Of a stretch of DNA of 34,637 bases, positions 7,716-16,126 are shown piece by piece. The notes below the pieces were generated by a model. That model had not been told where the DNA came from. It saw nothing but the letters and a program-made list of their open reading frames with translations, and did not search any database. Numbering within the stretch: the first letter of the stretch is position 1; every line of letters begins with the position of its first letter. Origin of the DNA: Paramuribaculum intestinale. GTDB taxonomy: Bacteria; Bacteroidota; Bacteroidia; Bacteroidales; Muribaculaceae. The position numbers were made by a program, and so were the translations under genes. The DNA is taken from positions 1 through 34,637 of the forward strand of contig NZ_PUED01000008.1 in assembly GCF_003024925.1 (NCBI RefSeq), written 5' to 3'.

Positions 7716-8279
7716 TTAATTACAACATTCGGCGAGAGAGTGGAGCATGGCCGCGGTGAGCAGATATTCTCCGTCGGGTGGCATCACTACGGCCGTTATA
7801 CGCTCGGCCGCGGGTCTGTCGCCGTCATAATCGCCATATAGGGTCAGATGCCCTCCGCCGTGATCCACGGCCACCGGTCGGCATCGCCCGGCGCGGCCGT
7901 AGGGGTTGCCTTGGTCGGCGGCCGCCTCGCTCTCCGGAGTGGTCATGAGTGCGTCGGCTCTCCATCCGCGCAGCCTCACGGTGGCGGCTCTTATGGCGCG
8001 TGCCGGCATATACAGGTCGCAGCTCGAATGGTCGTCGGCGCGTGCGGCGAGTGTGGCCGTGGTCGTGCAGTCGGTAAGCGGCAGATCAGCCGCGTCGGCG
8101 TCGGTCATCATCTCTTCGTAGCGCATCCGCAATGTGGTTCGAAGCCATTGGTCGGCCACCGGGGCGTCCTCGCGCGTTATCTCGGTCTCTCCGTCTGCGT
8201 CGCCCGAAGGCTCCATGCAGCGCGCGAGTCTCACGCGCTGCAGGAGTTCATCTTCGGTCAGTCTGATCGTGACTGCCAT
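7716..8279 (-). CDS. Uncharacterised protein between capsid-like and portal-like genes
   Basis: A 187-residue acidic protein, ATG start at 8279, lying 3 bp after the capsid-like stop and 3 bp before the portal-like start; the tight packing shows one operon. Its N-terminal half is helical and charged (LTEDELLQRVRLARC, then a segment rich in Asp/Glu), and the C-terminal half has beta-rich parts (HLTLYGDYDGDRPAAERITAVVMP) ending in a Cys pair just before the stop. No signal peptide or membrane helix. A head-tail adaptor or connector function would suit the position and size, but this is inference from gene order only. Confidence 0.6.
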   Translation of the reverse strand: MAVTIRLTEDELLQRVRLARCMEPSGDADGETEITREDAPVADQWLRTTLRMRYEEMMTDADAADLPLTDCTTTATLAARADDHSSCDLYMPARAIRAATVRLRGWRADALMTTPESEAAADQGNPYGRAGRCRPVAVDHGGGHLTLYGDYDGDRPAAERITAVVMPPDGEYLLTAAMLHSLAECCN

Positions 8280-8282
8280 AGG

Positions 8283-9548
8283 TCAGACGCTGCGGGTCAC
8301 TCTGACGTGCGACTTCGGATGGCGCAGAGCCAGACAACTCGCTTCGGTGGCTACCACGGCTTCGGTGTTGCGCTGTCCCGATTTGCGCAGGTCGAGGCGC
8401 TCCACCTTGAAGGGTACGTGCACGTACTTCACCAGATACTCGGGGTCGATCACCAGGCCGTCGTACTCATGGCCGCACTGGTCGAACACTTCGGCATGGA
8501 TCACGTAGAGCGAGCCGAACTTCGAGCGTATCTCCGAGAAGTCTATCCCCCAGTGGGTCACCTTGTCGGAGGCCTGCGCCACGCGGGTGTAGCTGATCTT
8601 GTTGAGGAGGGCTGTCAGTTCGCTTCCGGCCAGCAGCACTTTGCGTCCCGAGCCGGCGTTGGTGCCTGTGAACGCGCTCTTCATCAGGTCTATCAGAGTA
8701 TTCTCGTTGATGGTCGTATAGCTGAAGTCGCTTCCGGCCTGGTTCCAGATGCCGCCGGTGAAGAGCACTTCGTCGGAGCGCAGCGGGTCGGTCACTCTGG
8801 CTTTGGTGCCGAATAGGAAGCTTTTCTCCATGCCCAGCCGCATGTCCATGATCGCTACCTCCTCCTGGTCGCTGAAAGTCCACCCGGTTTCCTTGGCGCT
8901 CTGGCGGGCGAGAATGCTCTGTTCCACTTGAGCCTTAAATATTTGACAGTAGTTTCGGGCTTTGCGCGGAAGGGCTTCGAACTGAGGCGTCTGCACATCG
9001 AGCTCGGCTGCGGCGCGTCCCATTCTGACGAGGGTCTTGCCGTTGATCTCTTCGTCGGTTTCGCCGCTCTCTCCGGCGTTGACGGCTATCACGTGAAGTC
9101 CCTGACCGCCTTCGCCGCGCCCCACCACGTAGAGCACCAGCGCCGGAGCCGCTTCGCCGGAGCTGTCGGCCACACCCTTGGCACCCATCACCATTATAGT
9201 GTCGGTCGGGGCGAAGATGTTGTCGTTGTCGGTAGCTATCTCATACACCGTGCGGCCGCTGCCGTGCTGGTCGTTGAGCGCTTTCAGGTCGCCTATGCCG
9301 CGGGCGCTCTGGGCCTTGGTGTCGACCGAATAGTAGTCGACCACCATCGACGCGGCGCGGCGGGCGCCTATCATGCGCGAGATCTGGTCGACAGGAGTGG
9401 CCATCGGTCTGACGCGCGCCACGCGGCTGTCTACGTCGTTGCGAAGCAGATCGCCCGAGACTTCGCGGATGTTCACGGTGGTCAGCGGGCCGTCGGCCAC
9501 GTGGGTGCCTCCGGCCATGCCGTCGGCTTTCACAGAAATTTCTCCCAT
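8283..9548 (-). CDS. Major-capsid-like protein (SU10/DUF5309 type, HK97 fold)
   Basis: A 421-residue protein whose pattern fits SU10-type (DUF5309) HK97-fold major capsid proteins. A central helix segment NYCQIFKAQVEQSILARQSA is followed by a spine helix DQEEVAIMDMRLGMEKSFLFG. Next come RSDEVLFTGGIWNQAG and a domain with LLAGSELTALLNKI, then SEIRSKFGSLYVIHAEVFDQ. The C-terminal strand run YDGLVIDPEYLVKYVHVPFKVERLDLRKSGQ followed by EAVVATEASCLALRHPKSHVRV is the most telling part. In phages such proteins form the icosahedral shell; here the assembly state is unknown. It is the second gene of the block after the scaffold-like gene (73 bp gap) and is read through to the portal-like gene. An alternative is an encapsulin-like shell protein, but the adjoining portal-like gene argues for phage origin. 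Confidence 0.62.
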   Translation of the reverse strand: MGEISVKADGMAGGTHVADGPLTTVNIREVSGDLLRNDVDSRVARVRPMATPVDQISRMIGARRAASMVVDYYSVDTKAQSARGIGDLKALNDQHGSGRTVYEIATDNDNIFAPTDTIMVMGAKGVADSSGEAAPALVLYVVGRGEGGQGLHVIAVNAGESGETDEEINGKTLVRMGRAAAELDVQTPQFEALPRKARNYCQIFKAQVEQSILARQSAKETGWTFSDQEEVAIMDMRLGMEKSFLFGTKARVTDPLRSDEVLFTGGIWNQAGSDFSYTTINENTLIDLMKSAFTGTNAGSGRKVLLAGSELTALLNKISYTRVAQASDKVTHWGIDFSEIRSKFGSLYVIHAEVFDQCGHEYDGLVIDPEYLVKYVHVPFKVERLDLRKSGQRNTEAVVATEASCLALRHPKSHVRVTRSV

Positions 9549-9621
9549 AATTGTTCTTGGATTTAGTCGTATTATTAAATAGGTGTGTTTTGTTTTTGGC
9601 AGAGATCGTGATGCCGTCAGG

Positions 9622-10008
9622 TCAGTCCCATGCCGTAGGTCGTATGCGGGTCAGGAATTCGTTGTCAATCTCCAGTCGGCTCTGTCGCTCCTCCTCGGCG
9701 TCGGTCAGATGACGGTCCTCCCACATCGAGCGGTGGCTCCGGTGCTGTAGCTGTTTTCTCTCCTCCTCGGCTCCCTCACGGCGTCCGCGTTCATATCCCT
9801 TGCTCTCGGCCTCGGCTATCATCCTTACCACCTCGGCGAGTTTCATGTCGCCGGTCGTCGGTGTGGCCTCTGTGCCCGGTGCGACTCCGTCAGCCTCGGG
9901 TGGAGTGCTGTCGGCGGGCGGATTCTCGTTGTCGGTTGGTTGCGGTTCTGTCAGCTGCAGGCTCTCCCCTGTGGCCTTGGCCTGTTCTTCGGTCTGTTCT
10001 TCTTTCAT
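9622..10008 (-). CDS. Acidic scaffold-like protein, first gene of the phage-head-like block
   Basis: A 128-residue hydrophilic protein. The first 55 residues are disordered and rich in Glu, Pro and Thr. A charged helix follows (MKLAEVVRMIAEAE, then KGYERGRREGAEEER, about residues 55-85), and a short C-terminus ends FLTRIRPTAWD. An acidic disordered arm plus a coiled helix, placed directly before a capsid gene, is what scaffolding proteins look like, but the class is poorly conserved in sequence. I chose ATG 10008: the frame extends to a TTG at 10044, but that lies too close to the -7 promoter core at 10047-10054 to be in the transcript. Transcription from there would give a leader of about 30 nt. 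Confidence 0.55.
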   Translation of the reverse strand: MKEEQTEEQAKATGESLQLTEPQPTDNENPPADSTPPEADGVAPGTEATPTTGDMKLAEVVRMIAEAESKGYERGRREGAEEERKQLQHRSHRSMWEDRHLTDAEEERQSRLEIDNEFLTRIRPTAWD

Positions 10009-10046
10009 AGTCGTTCGTGGTGTTGTGTTGTTATGCGTTGACAATG

Positions 10047-10054
10047 CAAAATTA
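10047..10054 (-). promoter_or_regulatory. -7 promoter element of the phage-head-like block
   Basis: The minus strand reads TAATTTTG (TAnnTTTG) 38 bp before ATG 10008. It lies in the 129-bp gap after birA, so the block can be transcribed on its own rather than only by read-through from birA. No strong hairpin terminator is visible between birA and this site. Confidence 0.6.
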
Positions 10055-10137
10055 CTCCACGTCGACCCCCTTTTCTCTGCGCGTTTGTCGCGTCTGTCGG
10101 TTCTCGGTCGATCCCTTGCAGCGGGTCATGATTGGGT

Positions 10138-10944
10138 TCACGGAAGCTCCGGGATCACCTGCTTCACCTCCTTGAACCAATACTCCCGCCCGTTGTCGAG
10201 TATCAGCCGCCCGGTGCGTTCCACCCGGGCTATGCCGGCTCTGAACACTTCGCCGCTCGCCGCATCCTCCCACAGATGCCGGCCCTCGCGGCGCCACAGC
10301 CTCGCGGCGTAGCTCCGCTCTATCTCGTCGGCACCGGCAGGGAGCATGGCCGTCAGCCGCGCCACGCGCTCCACCAGAAGCCGGGCTGTTGCGGCCGTAT
10401 CATACTCCTCCCCTGTGAGCTGACGCATGCTCACCGGATTGGGGGCATCGCTCCGCCACACGCTCTGATTTACATTAAGCCCTATTCCGGCTATGGCGCG
10501 GCTTATGCGTCCGCCCTCGAGTCCGCATTCTATCAGTATGCCCGCTATCTTCTGTTGGCCGACGTAGATGTCGTTGGGCCACTTCACTTCGGCCTGAACC
10601 CCTGTCAGCTCGGCGACCACACCGGCCGTGGCTATCGCCACAGCTTCCGACACCATGAACTGCTCGCGGGCCTCAACACCCTCCGGACGCAGCATCACCG
10701 ACAGTGTCACGTTCTGTCCCGCCTCGCTCTCCCAGCTGTTGCCGCGCTGTCCGCGTCCGGCAGTCTGGCGCCGCGCCATGATGGCGTAGCCGTGGGGCAG
10801 CGCTTCGCGGCGGTCGGTCTCGGTCATGACGCTGTTGGTCGAGCCGGCCTCGTCCATGATGGTCAGCAGTGCCTGATGTGTGCTGTCGCCGGCGGACGGG
10901 CCGGCGCTTTGAGCGCTCTTTGCGTGTCGGTATGATTCGTGCAT
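10138..10944 (-). CDS. birA: Biotin--[acetyl-CoA-carboxylase] ligase
   Basis: Activates biotin to biotinyl-AMP and attaches it to the carrier lysine of acetyl-CoA carboxylase and other biotin enzymes. The 268-residue protein has the class motifs GSTN (34-37), GRGQRG (63-68, the biotinyl-AMP loop), KWPND (121-125) and QQKIAGILIE (131-139) with the active-site lysine. It ends with a small C-terminal beta domain (RTGRLILDNGREYWF). There is no N-terminal winged-helix domain, so this is a catalytic-only enzyme, not the E. coli-type repressor. The N-terminus before GSTN is about 33 residues, longer than usual. Met30 could be the true start, but a promoter core 32 bp ahead of ATG 10944 supports the longer form. 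Confidence 0.93.
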   Translation of the reverse strand: MHESYRHAKSAQSAGPSAGDSTHQALLTIMDEAGSTNSVMTETDRREALPHGYAIMARRQTAGRGQRGNSWESEAGQNVTLSVMLRPEGVEAREQFMVSEAVAIATAGVVAELTGVQAEVKWPNDIYVGQQKIAGILIECGLEGGRISRAIAGIGLNVNQSVWRSDAPNPVSMRQLTGEEYDTAATARLLVERVARLTAMLPAGADEIERSYAARLWRREGRHLWEDAASGEVFRAGIARVERTGRLILDNGREYWFKEVKQVIPELP

Positions 10945-10975
10945 TTTCTACGTTGAATGAATTGTATTATATATG

Positions 10976-10983
10976 CAAAATTA
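10976..10983 (-). promoter_or_regulatory. -7 promoter element of birA
   Basis: The minus strand reads TAATTTTG 32 bp before the birA ATG, implying a leader of about 25 nt. It shares an A/T-rich 299-bp gap with the divergent SusC operon promoter at 11044-11074. Confidence 0.6.
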
Positions 10984-11043
10984 CGGAAAAATTACAATTT
11001 TCAAGAATTGACTGTTAAAATCGGAGAATTTATCGCTGTGTCC

Positions 11044-11074
11044 TTGCGAGATTTATTAAAAACGATTAAATTTG
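11044..11074 (+). promoter_or_regulatory. Promoter of the SusC/SusD operon (TTG, 20 bp, TAAATTTG)
   Basis: TTG at 11044-11046, a 20-bp spacer, then TAAATTTG at 11067-11074: a full match to the Bacteroidetes -33/-7 promoter. The start site would be near 11080, which leaves an untranslated leader of about 165 nt before the SusC ATG at 11244. The leader contains a short CCGCG/CGCGG hairpin (11178-11190). Confidence 0.65.
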
Positions 11075-11243
11075 CGCTTTGATAATTTTCGTTGACACAT
11101 TTTCACGTCTCTCTGTAGCCGGGTGTCGCGGAAGTTTCGCTCCGCTCCGTCGCTGACGGCAAGGAGCACGGATTCAGCCGCGTGACGCGGATTCCGGTGT
11201 TGACCAGTATTGACAGTCACATATTGTATAATTATTTTTTAGT

Positions 11244-14200
11244 ATGAAAAAGTTGTTTTTGTTACTCATGACCGTGGCTATGTTTGCGGTTGCTTCCGCC
11301 CAGGAACGCACCGTGACGGGTCAGGTCATCTACGCCGGCGACGGCGAGCCTCTTGTAGGCGCCTCTGTCCTTCCGATAGGAGGGGGCGTGGGATGCTCCA
11401 CCGACATCGACGGTAATTTTACACTTAAAGTCGGTGCCAATGTGAAGCGGCTCAAAGTCAGCTACGTCGGCATGAAGACTGCTGAAGTCGACATCACATC
11501 CGACAAGATGATCATCAAGCTCGACGATGCCGAAAACCGACTCGACGAAGTCATGGTCGTGGCCTACGGTACAGCCACTAAGGAGGCATTCACCGGATCG
11601 GCCGCCGTCATCGACGCTTCGCAGATCGAGAAGTCGCAGGTCAGCAACGCGCTCAACGCCCTTAACTCGAAAGTGGCCGGAGTGCAGCTCACCAATGCTT
11701 CAGGAGCTCCCGGCACCACCACACCCACTATCCGTATCCGTGGTATCTCTTCGATCAACGCCGGCAACGCGCCGCTCGTGATCGTCGACGGAGCACCCTT
11801 CTCGGGCGATATGAACACCATCAACTCGCAGGATATAGCATCGATGACTGTGCTTAAGGATGCTGCTTCCAACGCGCTCTATGGTGCCCGCGGTGCCAAC
11901 GGTGTCATCCTCATCACCACCAAAAAAGGACAGCTCGGAACGGGTGCCACTGTGACAGTCGACGCCAAATGGGGCGCCAACACACGTGCCACACAGGACT
12001 ACGACCTCATCAAGGATCCCCGTCAGTACTACGAGGTCTACTACAGCTCCCTCAACCGCTACGCGATGGACAAGATGCAGCTCAGCTCGCAGGCGGCCTA
12101 CCAGTGGGCCAACCAGAACCTCACCGCAGCCAACGACTACGGTCTCTGGTATCAGACCTACACCGCACCTCAGGGACAGTATCTCGTGGGTGAGAACGGT
12201 AAGTTCAACCCCGCCGCAACAAAAGGCTACATGCGCTCGTATCGCGGTGAGGAATACTGGATGGAGCCCGACAACTGGCTCGACGCTTCATATAAGAACA
12301 GCCTCCGTCAGGAGTACAACATGAGCGTGAGCAACGGCACCGACCAGACCTCATTCTATGCATCGGCCGGATTCCTCAACAACGAAGGTATCACACCAAA
12401 CACCGGATTCAAACGCTTCACCGGGCGACTCTCGGCCGACACACAGGCCAAGTCGTGGCTCAAACTCGGCGGAAGCATGAGCTACACACACTACTCCGCA
12501 TCGCGCATGTCGGAGGACGGAACGAGCAACTCGTCGGGCAACATATTCGCTGCAGCCACCGAGGTAGCTCCCATCTACCCCCTCTTCATCCGCAACGGAC
12601 AGAAGGACATCATTATCGACCAGAACGGCATCAAGCGCTATGACTACGGCGACGGAGAGAACGCCGGACTCCAGCGTCCCGTGTTCGGACAGTCCAACGC
12701 TATCTCCAGCACTATTCTCGATACCAACAAATACAACGGCAACGCTCTCAGCGGCTCAGGTTTCGTGGAAATCCGCTTCCTCAAGGACTTCAAGTTTACA
12801 TCCAACAACTCGGTTGACTACAACGAAACACGCTACAGCTCTATCACCAACCCCTACTACGGAGGATACGCTTCATCCAACGGTATAGTCACCAAGACCT
12901 CCACCCACCGTCTGAGCACCACATTCCAGCAGCTCCTCAACTGGAACCACATGTTCAACGGCGTGCACGAAGTGACCGCCCTCGTTGGCCACGAGTTCTA
13001 TCAGGATAAGTACAACTACCTCTCGGCCAACCGCTCGAATATGTTTGATCCCTCCAACGACGAACTCGATGGAGCTATCCTCTCGGGTGAGTCTGGATCT
13101 TACCGCACCTACTACAACAACGAAGGCTGGCTCTTCCGCGGACAGTACAACTACGCTCAGAAATACTTCGGATCGGTTTCGTTCCGTCGCGACGCTTCAT
13201 CGCGCTTCCACCCCGACAACCGCTGGGGCAACTTCTGGAGTGCCGGCGGAGCATGGATCATATCCAAGGAAAGCTTCTTCGACGTTTCGTGGGTCGACAT
13301 GCTGAAAATCAAGTTCTCTTACGGTGAACAGGGTAATGATAATATCAACAACTTCCTCTACACCAATACCTACAACATCATCAACGGTTCGGGCATGCCC
13401 GCAGCCACCCCCGCCACCAAGGGCAACCCCGATATCTCCTGGGAGAAAAACGGCAACCTCAACGGCGGCGTCGAGTTCGACTTCTTCAACTCGCGCCTCT
13501 CGGGTAGCATCGAAGGCTTCTACCGCAAGACATCCGACATGCTCTCATGGTTCCCCCTCCCCCCGTCGTTCGGCTACACCGGCTACTGGGACAACATCGG
13601 CGACATGACCAACACCGGTGTCGAGGTCGACCTCACTGGCACAATCATCAACACCCGCGACATCACCTGGAGCGTCAACGCCAACCTTACCTACTACAAA
13701 AACAAGATCTCCTACCTCCCCGAAGAGCGTAAGACGATGGATATCGACGGATATCGCGGATATTCATCCGGCACCCACTTCTACGGCGAGGGACTTCCCC
13801 TCTACAGCTACCGCATGTACCGCTACGCAGGTGTCAGTCAGGAGGACGGTACAGCTCTCTACTACCACAAGGTCCTTGACGAAAACAAACAGCCTACCGG
13901 TGAACTTGAAAAGGTTTCATACGACAAGCTGACCAACAATGACTACTTCATCCTCGACAGCGCTCTGCCTAAGGTCTACGGCGGATTCGGCACGCAGCTG
14001 ACCGCCTACGGTTTCGACCTCTCGCTCGACTTCGGTTACTCGATCGGCGGCAAGGTCTATGACGGCCAGTACGCTCTCTTCATGGGCAATCCCACCTCAG
14101 GCTCGAAAGGCTACAACTGGCATGCCGACATACTCAAGGCATGGACTCCCGAAAAACCCTCCAGCTCCATACCGCGTCTGCAGTACGGCGACCTCTACGC

Positions 14201-14459
14201 CACTTCGACATCCGACCGTTTCCTCGAAAGCGCCGACTACCTGAGCCTCAACACCATCAACTTCGGATACACGCTGCCACAGAACATCACTGCCAAGATG
14301 TTCCTCACAAAACTCCGTGTCTATTTCCAGGCCGAGAACGTATGGCTTTGGACAAAGCGTCAGGGCATCGACCCCCGTCAGTCGCTCAGCGGCTCTATCA
14401 ACAACACCTACTATGCGCCCATCCGCACACTCAGCGGTGGCCTGACAGTGACGTTCTAA
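11244..14459 (+). CDS. SusC/RagA-family TonB-dependent outer-membrane transporter
   Basis: A 1071-residue TonB-linked importer that, with its SusD partner, forms the pedal-bin complex taking up oligosaccharides or peptides across the outer membrane. A signal peptide (residues 1-19, cut after ASA) is followed by a carboxypeptidase-regulatory-like domain (about 22-100, TVTGQVIYAGDGEPLVGASVLP). The SusC-type TonB-box region DEVMVVAYGT comes next. The plug domain includes TIRIRGISSINAGNAPLVIVDGAP and ends ASNALYGARGANGVILITTKKG (to about residue 228). The 22-strand barrel ends in Phe (LSGGLTVTF), as the barrel-assembly signal requires. There is no N-terminal STN domain, so direct anti-sigma signalling is not expected. 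The substrate cannot be told: no glycoside hydrolase or HTCS/ECF regulator lies in this operon. Confidence 0.95.
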   Translation: MKKLFLLLMTVAMFAVASAQERTVTGQVIYAGDGEPLVGASVLPIGGGVGCSTDIDGNFTLKVGANVKRLKVSYVGMKTAEVDITSDKMIIKLDDAENRLDEVMVVAYGTATKEAFTGSAAVIDASQIEKSQVSNALNALNSKVAGVQLTNASGAPGTTTPTIRIRGISSINAGNAPLVIVDGAPFSGDMNTINSQDIASMTVLKDAASNALYGARGANGVILITTKKGQLGTGATVTVDAKWGANTRATQDYDLIKDPRQYYEVYYSSLNRYAMDKMQLSSQAAYQWANQNLTAANDYGLWYQTYTAPQGQYLVGENGKFNPAATKGYMRSYRGEEYWMEPDNWLDASYKNSLRQEYNMSVSNGTDQTSFYASAGFLNNEGITPNTGFKRFTGRLSADTQAKSWLKLGGSMSYTHYSASRMSEDGTSNSSGNIFAAATEVAPIYPLFIRNGQKDIIIDQNGIKRYDYGDGENAGLQRPVFGQSNAISSTILDTNKYNGNALSGSGFVEIRFLKDFKFTSNNSVDYNETRYSSITNPYYGGYASSNGIVTKTSTHRLSTTFQQLLNWNHMFNGVHEVTALVGHEFYQDKYNYLSANRSNMFDPSNDELDGAILSGESGSYRTYYNNEGWLFRGQYNYAQKYFGSVSFRRDASSRFHPDNRWGNFWSAGGAWIISKESFFDVSWVDMLKIKFSYGEQGNDNINNFLYTNTYNIINGSGMPAATPATKGNPDISWEKNGNLNGGVEFDFFNSRLSGSIEGFYRKTSDMLSWFPLPPSFGYTGYWDNIGDMTNTGVEVDLTGTIINTRDITWSVNANLTYYKNKISYLPEERKTMDIDGYRGYSSGTHFYGEGLPLYSYRMYRYAGVSQEDGTALYYHKVLDENKQPTGELEKVSYDKLTNNDYFILDSALPKVYGGFGTQLTAYGFDLSLDFGYSIGGKVYDGQYALFMGNPTSGSKGYNWHADILKAWTPEKPSSSIPRLQYGDLYATSTSDRFLESADYLSLNTINFGYTLPQNITAKMFLTKLRVYFQAENVWLWTKRQGIDPRQSLSGSINNTYYAPIRTLSGGLTVTF

Positions 14460-14480
14460 ACTTTTCAAACGAATTACACA

Positions 14481-16100
14481 ATGAACAACATATTCAAGTC
14501 ATTACTGGCTGCAGCAGTCGTAGCGCCCGCGCTTACCGGCTGCGTTGAGGAAACATTCCCCACCAGCGGAGCCACACAGGATCAGCTGGCCGCTTCCTCC
14601 AAGGCCACCGAGGCCCTCCTCTGGGCTATGCCGGCCTACTACAATACATTCGACATCATGGACAACGGTCAGGCCTACGACTGGGGCTACGGCGCGCTTA
14701 TGCATGTCCGCGACGTCATGACCTCCGATTTCGCAGTTTGCGCTTCGGGCTACGACTGGTTCTCTGCATGGGAGCAGAATCAGTATATCGGTCCGATGTA
14801 TATGCGCACGCAGTGGTACTGGAACTTCTACAACAAACAGGTGCTCACATGCAACAACCTCATGGCATCGTTTGATCTCGCCACTGCCGACGAGGCGCAG
14901 AAGACCTTCTACGGAGCCGGACTCGCTTTCCGTGCGTCGACATATCTCGATATGGCTCGCGTATATGAGTTCCTGCCCAACGACGGAACATCCTCTGTCA
15001 ACCTCAACGGCAACGACGTAGCCGGACTTACCGTGCCCATCGTTACCGAGAAGACCACCGAGGCCGAGTCGCGCAACAATCCCCGCGTGCCCCGTCAGCA
15101 GATGTTCGAGTTTATCATCGGCGACCTCGACCAGGCCGAGCAGCTCATCGCTTCCGGCGTTCAGACCTCCGACGACTGGCACAACATCCCCGACATCGCC
15201 GTGGTCTACGGACTCAAGGCCCGCACATACATGTGGGTTGAAGACTATCCCAAGGCTGCCGAATATGCCCGCAAGGCCATCGACACCGGCAAGTACGCTC
15301 CGCTGACCCGCGAGGAGTGGCTCAGCACCACCGACGGATTCAACAACTCCCAGCTCGGACGCTCATGGATGTGGTGCGCCAAGACTATGAAAGAGGACGC
15401 ATGCGTGCAGTCGGGCATCCTCAACTGGACCGCATGGGCATCCAACGAGGCGCAGTACGGCTACGCCGCGGCAGGTCCCTACAACATGATCAGCGTCGCT
15501 CTCTACAACAAGATGAGCGACCGCGACTTCCGCAAGCTCTCATACAAGGCTCCCGAAGGTTCTGTTCTGGCTGGCCAGGAACCGGTTATCGATGCAGCTT
15601 TCGCAGCTACGCTTCCCGCTTACTCTTCGTTCAAGTTCCGTCCCGGAGCCGGCAACATTGACGATTACAATGTCGGATCGGCTACATGTCTGCCATTGAT
15701 GCGTATCGAGGAAATGTATCTCATCGAGGCCGAGGCCGTGGCTCACACCGCTCCCGCGCAGGGCAAGCAGCTTCTTGAGGACTTCATGAAGACATATCGT
15801 TACAATGTTTACTCCTGCCGTGCTACTGACAAGGACGGTATTATCGACGAGATCTTCACCCAGAAGTGCATCGAGCTGTGGGGCGAGGGACAGACTTTCT
15901 TCGACTACAAGCGTCTCAACAAGCCAGTTGTCCGCGGCTACGAAGGTACCAACTTCCAGCAGTCGGCACAGTTCAACACCACCACACGTCCCGCATGGAT
16001 GAACTTCTGTATCGTTGAAACCGAAGGCAACAACAACGAGGCTGTCAAGGACTGGAACAACCCCGATCCCTCTGACTGCTACCCCTCGCTCAAATACTAA
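14481..16100 (+). CDS. SusD/RagB-family nutrient-binding lipoprotein
   Basis: The 539-residue surface lipoprotein partner of the SusC protein 21 bp upstream; it caps the barrel and binds the substrate. The signal peptide ends in lipobox LTGC (C21). The family features are the helical TPR-like core (RTQWYWNFYNKQVLTCNNLMASFD, then YGAGLAFRASTYLDMARVYEF), PRVPRQQMFEFIIGDLDQAEQLI and VYGLKARTYMWVEDYPKAAEYARKAI. The C-terminal signature is LPLMRIEEMYLIEAEA followed by DEIFTQKCIELWGEGQTFFDYKRLN. The second half of a SusD protein usually sets substrate choice, but I cannot read it from sequence. It ends 26 bp before the third gene. Confidence 0.95.
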   Translation: MNNIFKSLLAAAVVAPALTGCVEETFPTSGATQDQLAASSKATEALLWAMPAYYNTFDIMDNGQAYDWGYGALMHVRDVMTSDFAVCASGYDWFSAWEQNQYIGPMYMRTQWYWNFYNKQVLTCNNLMASFDLATADEAQKTFYGAGLAFRASTYLDMARVYEFLPNDGTSSVNLNGNDVAGLTVPIVTEKTTEAESRNNPRVPRQQMFEFIIGDLDQAEQLIASGVQTSDDWHNIPDIAVVYGLKARTYMWVEDYPKAAEYARKAIDTGKYAPLTREEWLSTTDGFNNSQLGRSWMWCAKTMKEDACVQSGILNWTAWASNEAQYGYAAAGPYNMISVALYNKMSDRDFRKLSYKAPEGSVLAGQEPVIDAAFAATLPAYSSFKFRPGAGNIDDYNVGSATCLPLMRIEEMYLIEAEAVAHTAPAQGKQLLEDFMKTYRYNVYSCRATDKDGIIDEIFTQKCIELWGEGQTFFDYKRLNKPVVRGYEGTNFQQSAQFNTTTRPAWMNFCIVETEGNNNEAVKDWNNPDPSDCYPSLKY

Positions 16101-16126
16101 TCAAGCATCATAATACTTTTTAGAAT

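Noticed and set aside
10009-10044. TTG start of the scaffold-like protein at 10044
   Set aside because: It lies 2 bp from the -7 element; ATG 10008 gives a normal leader.
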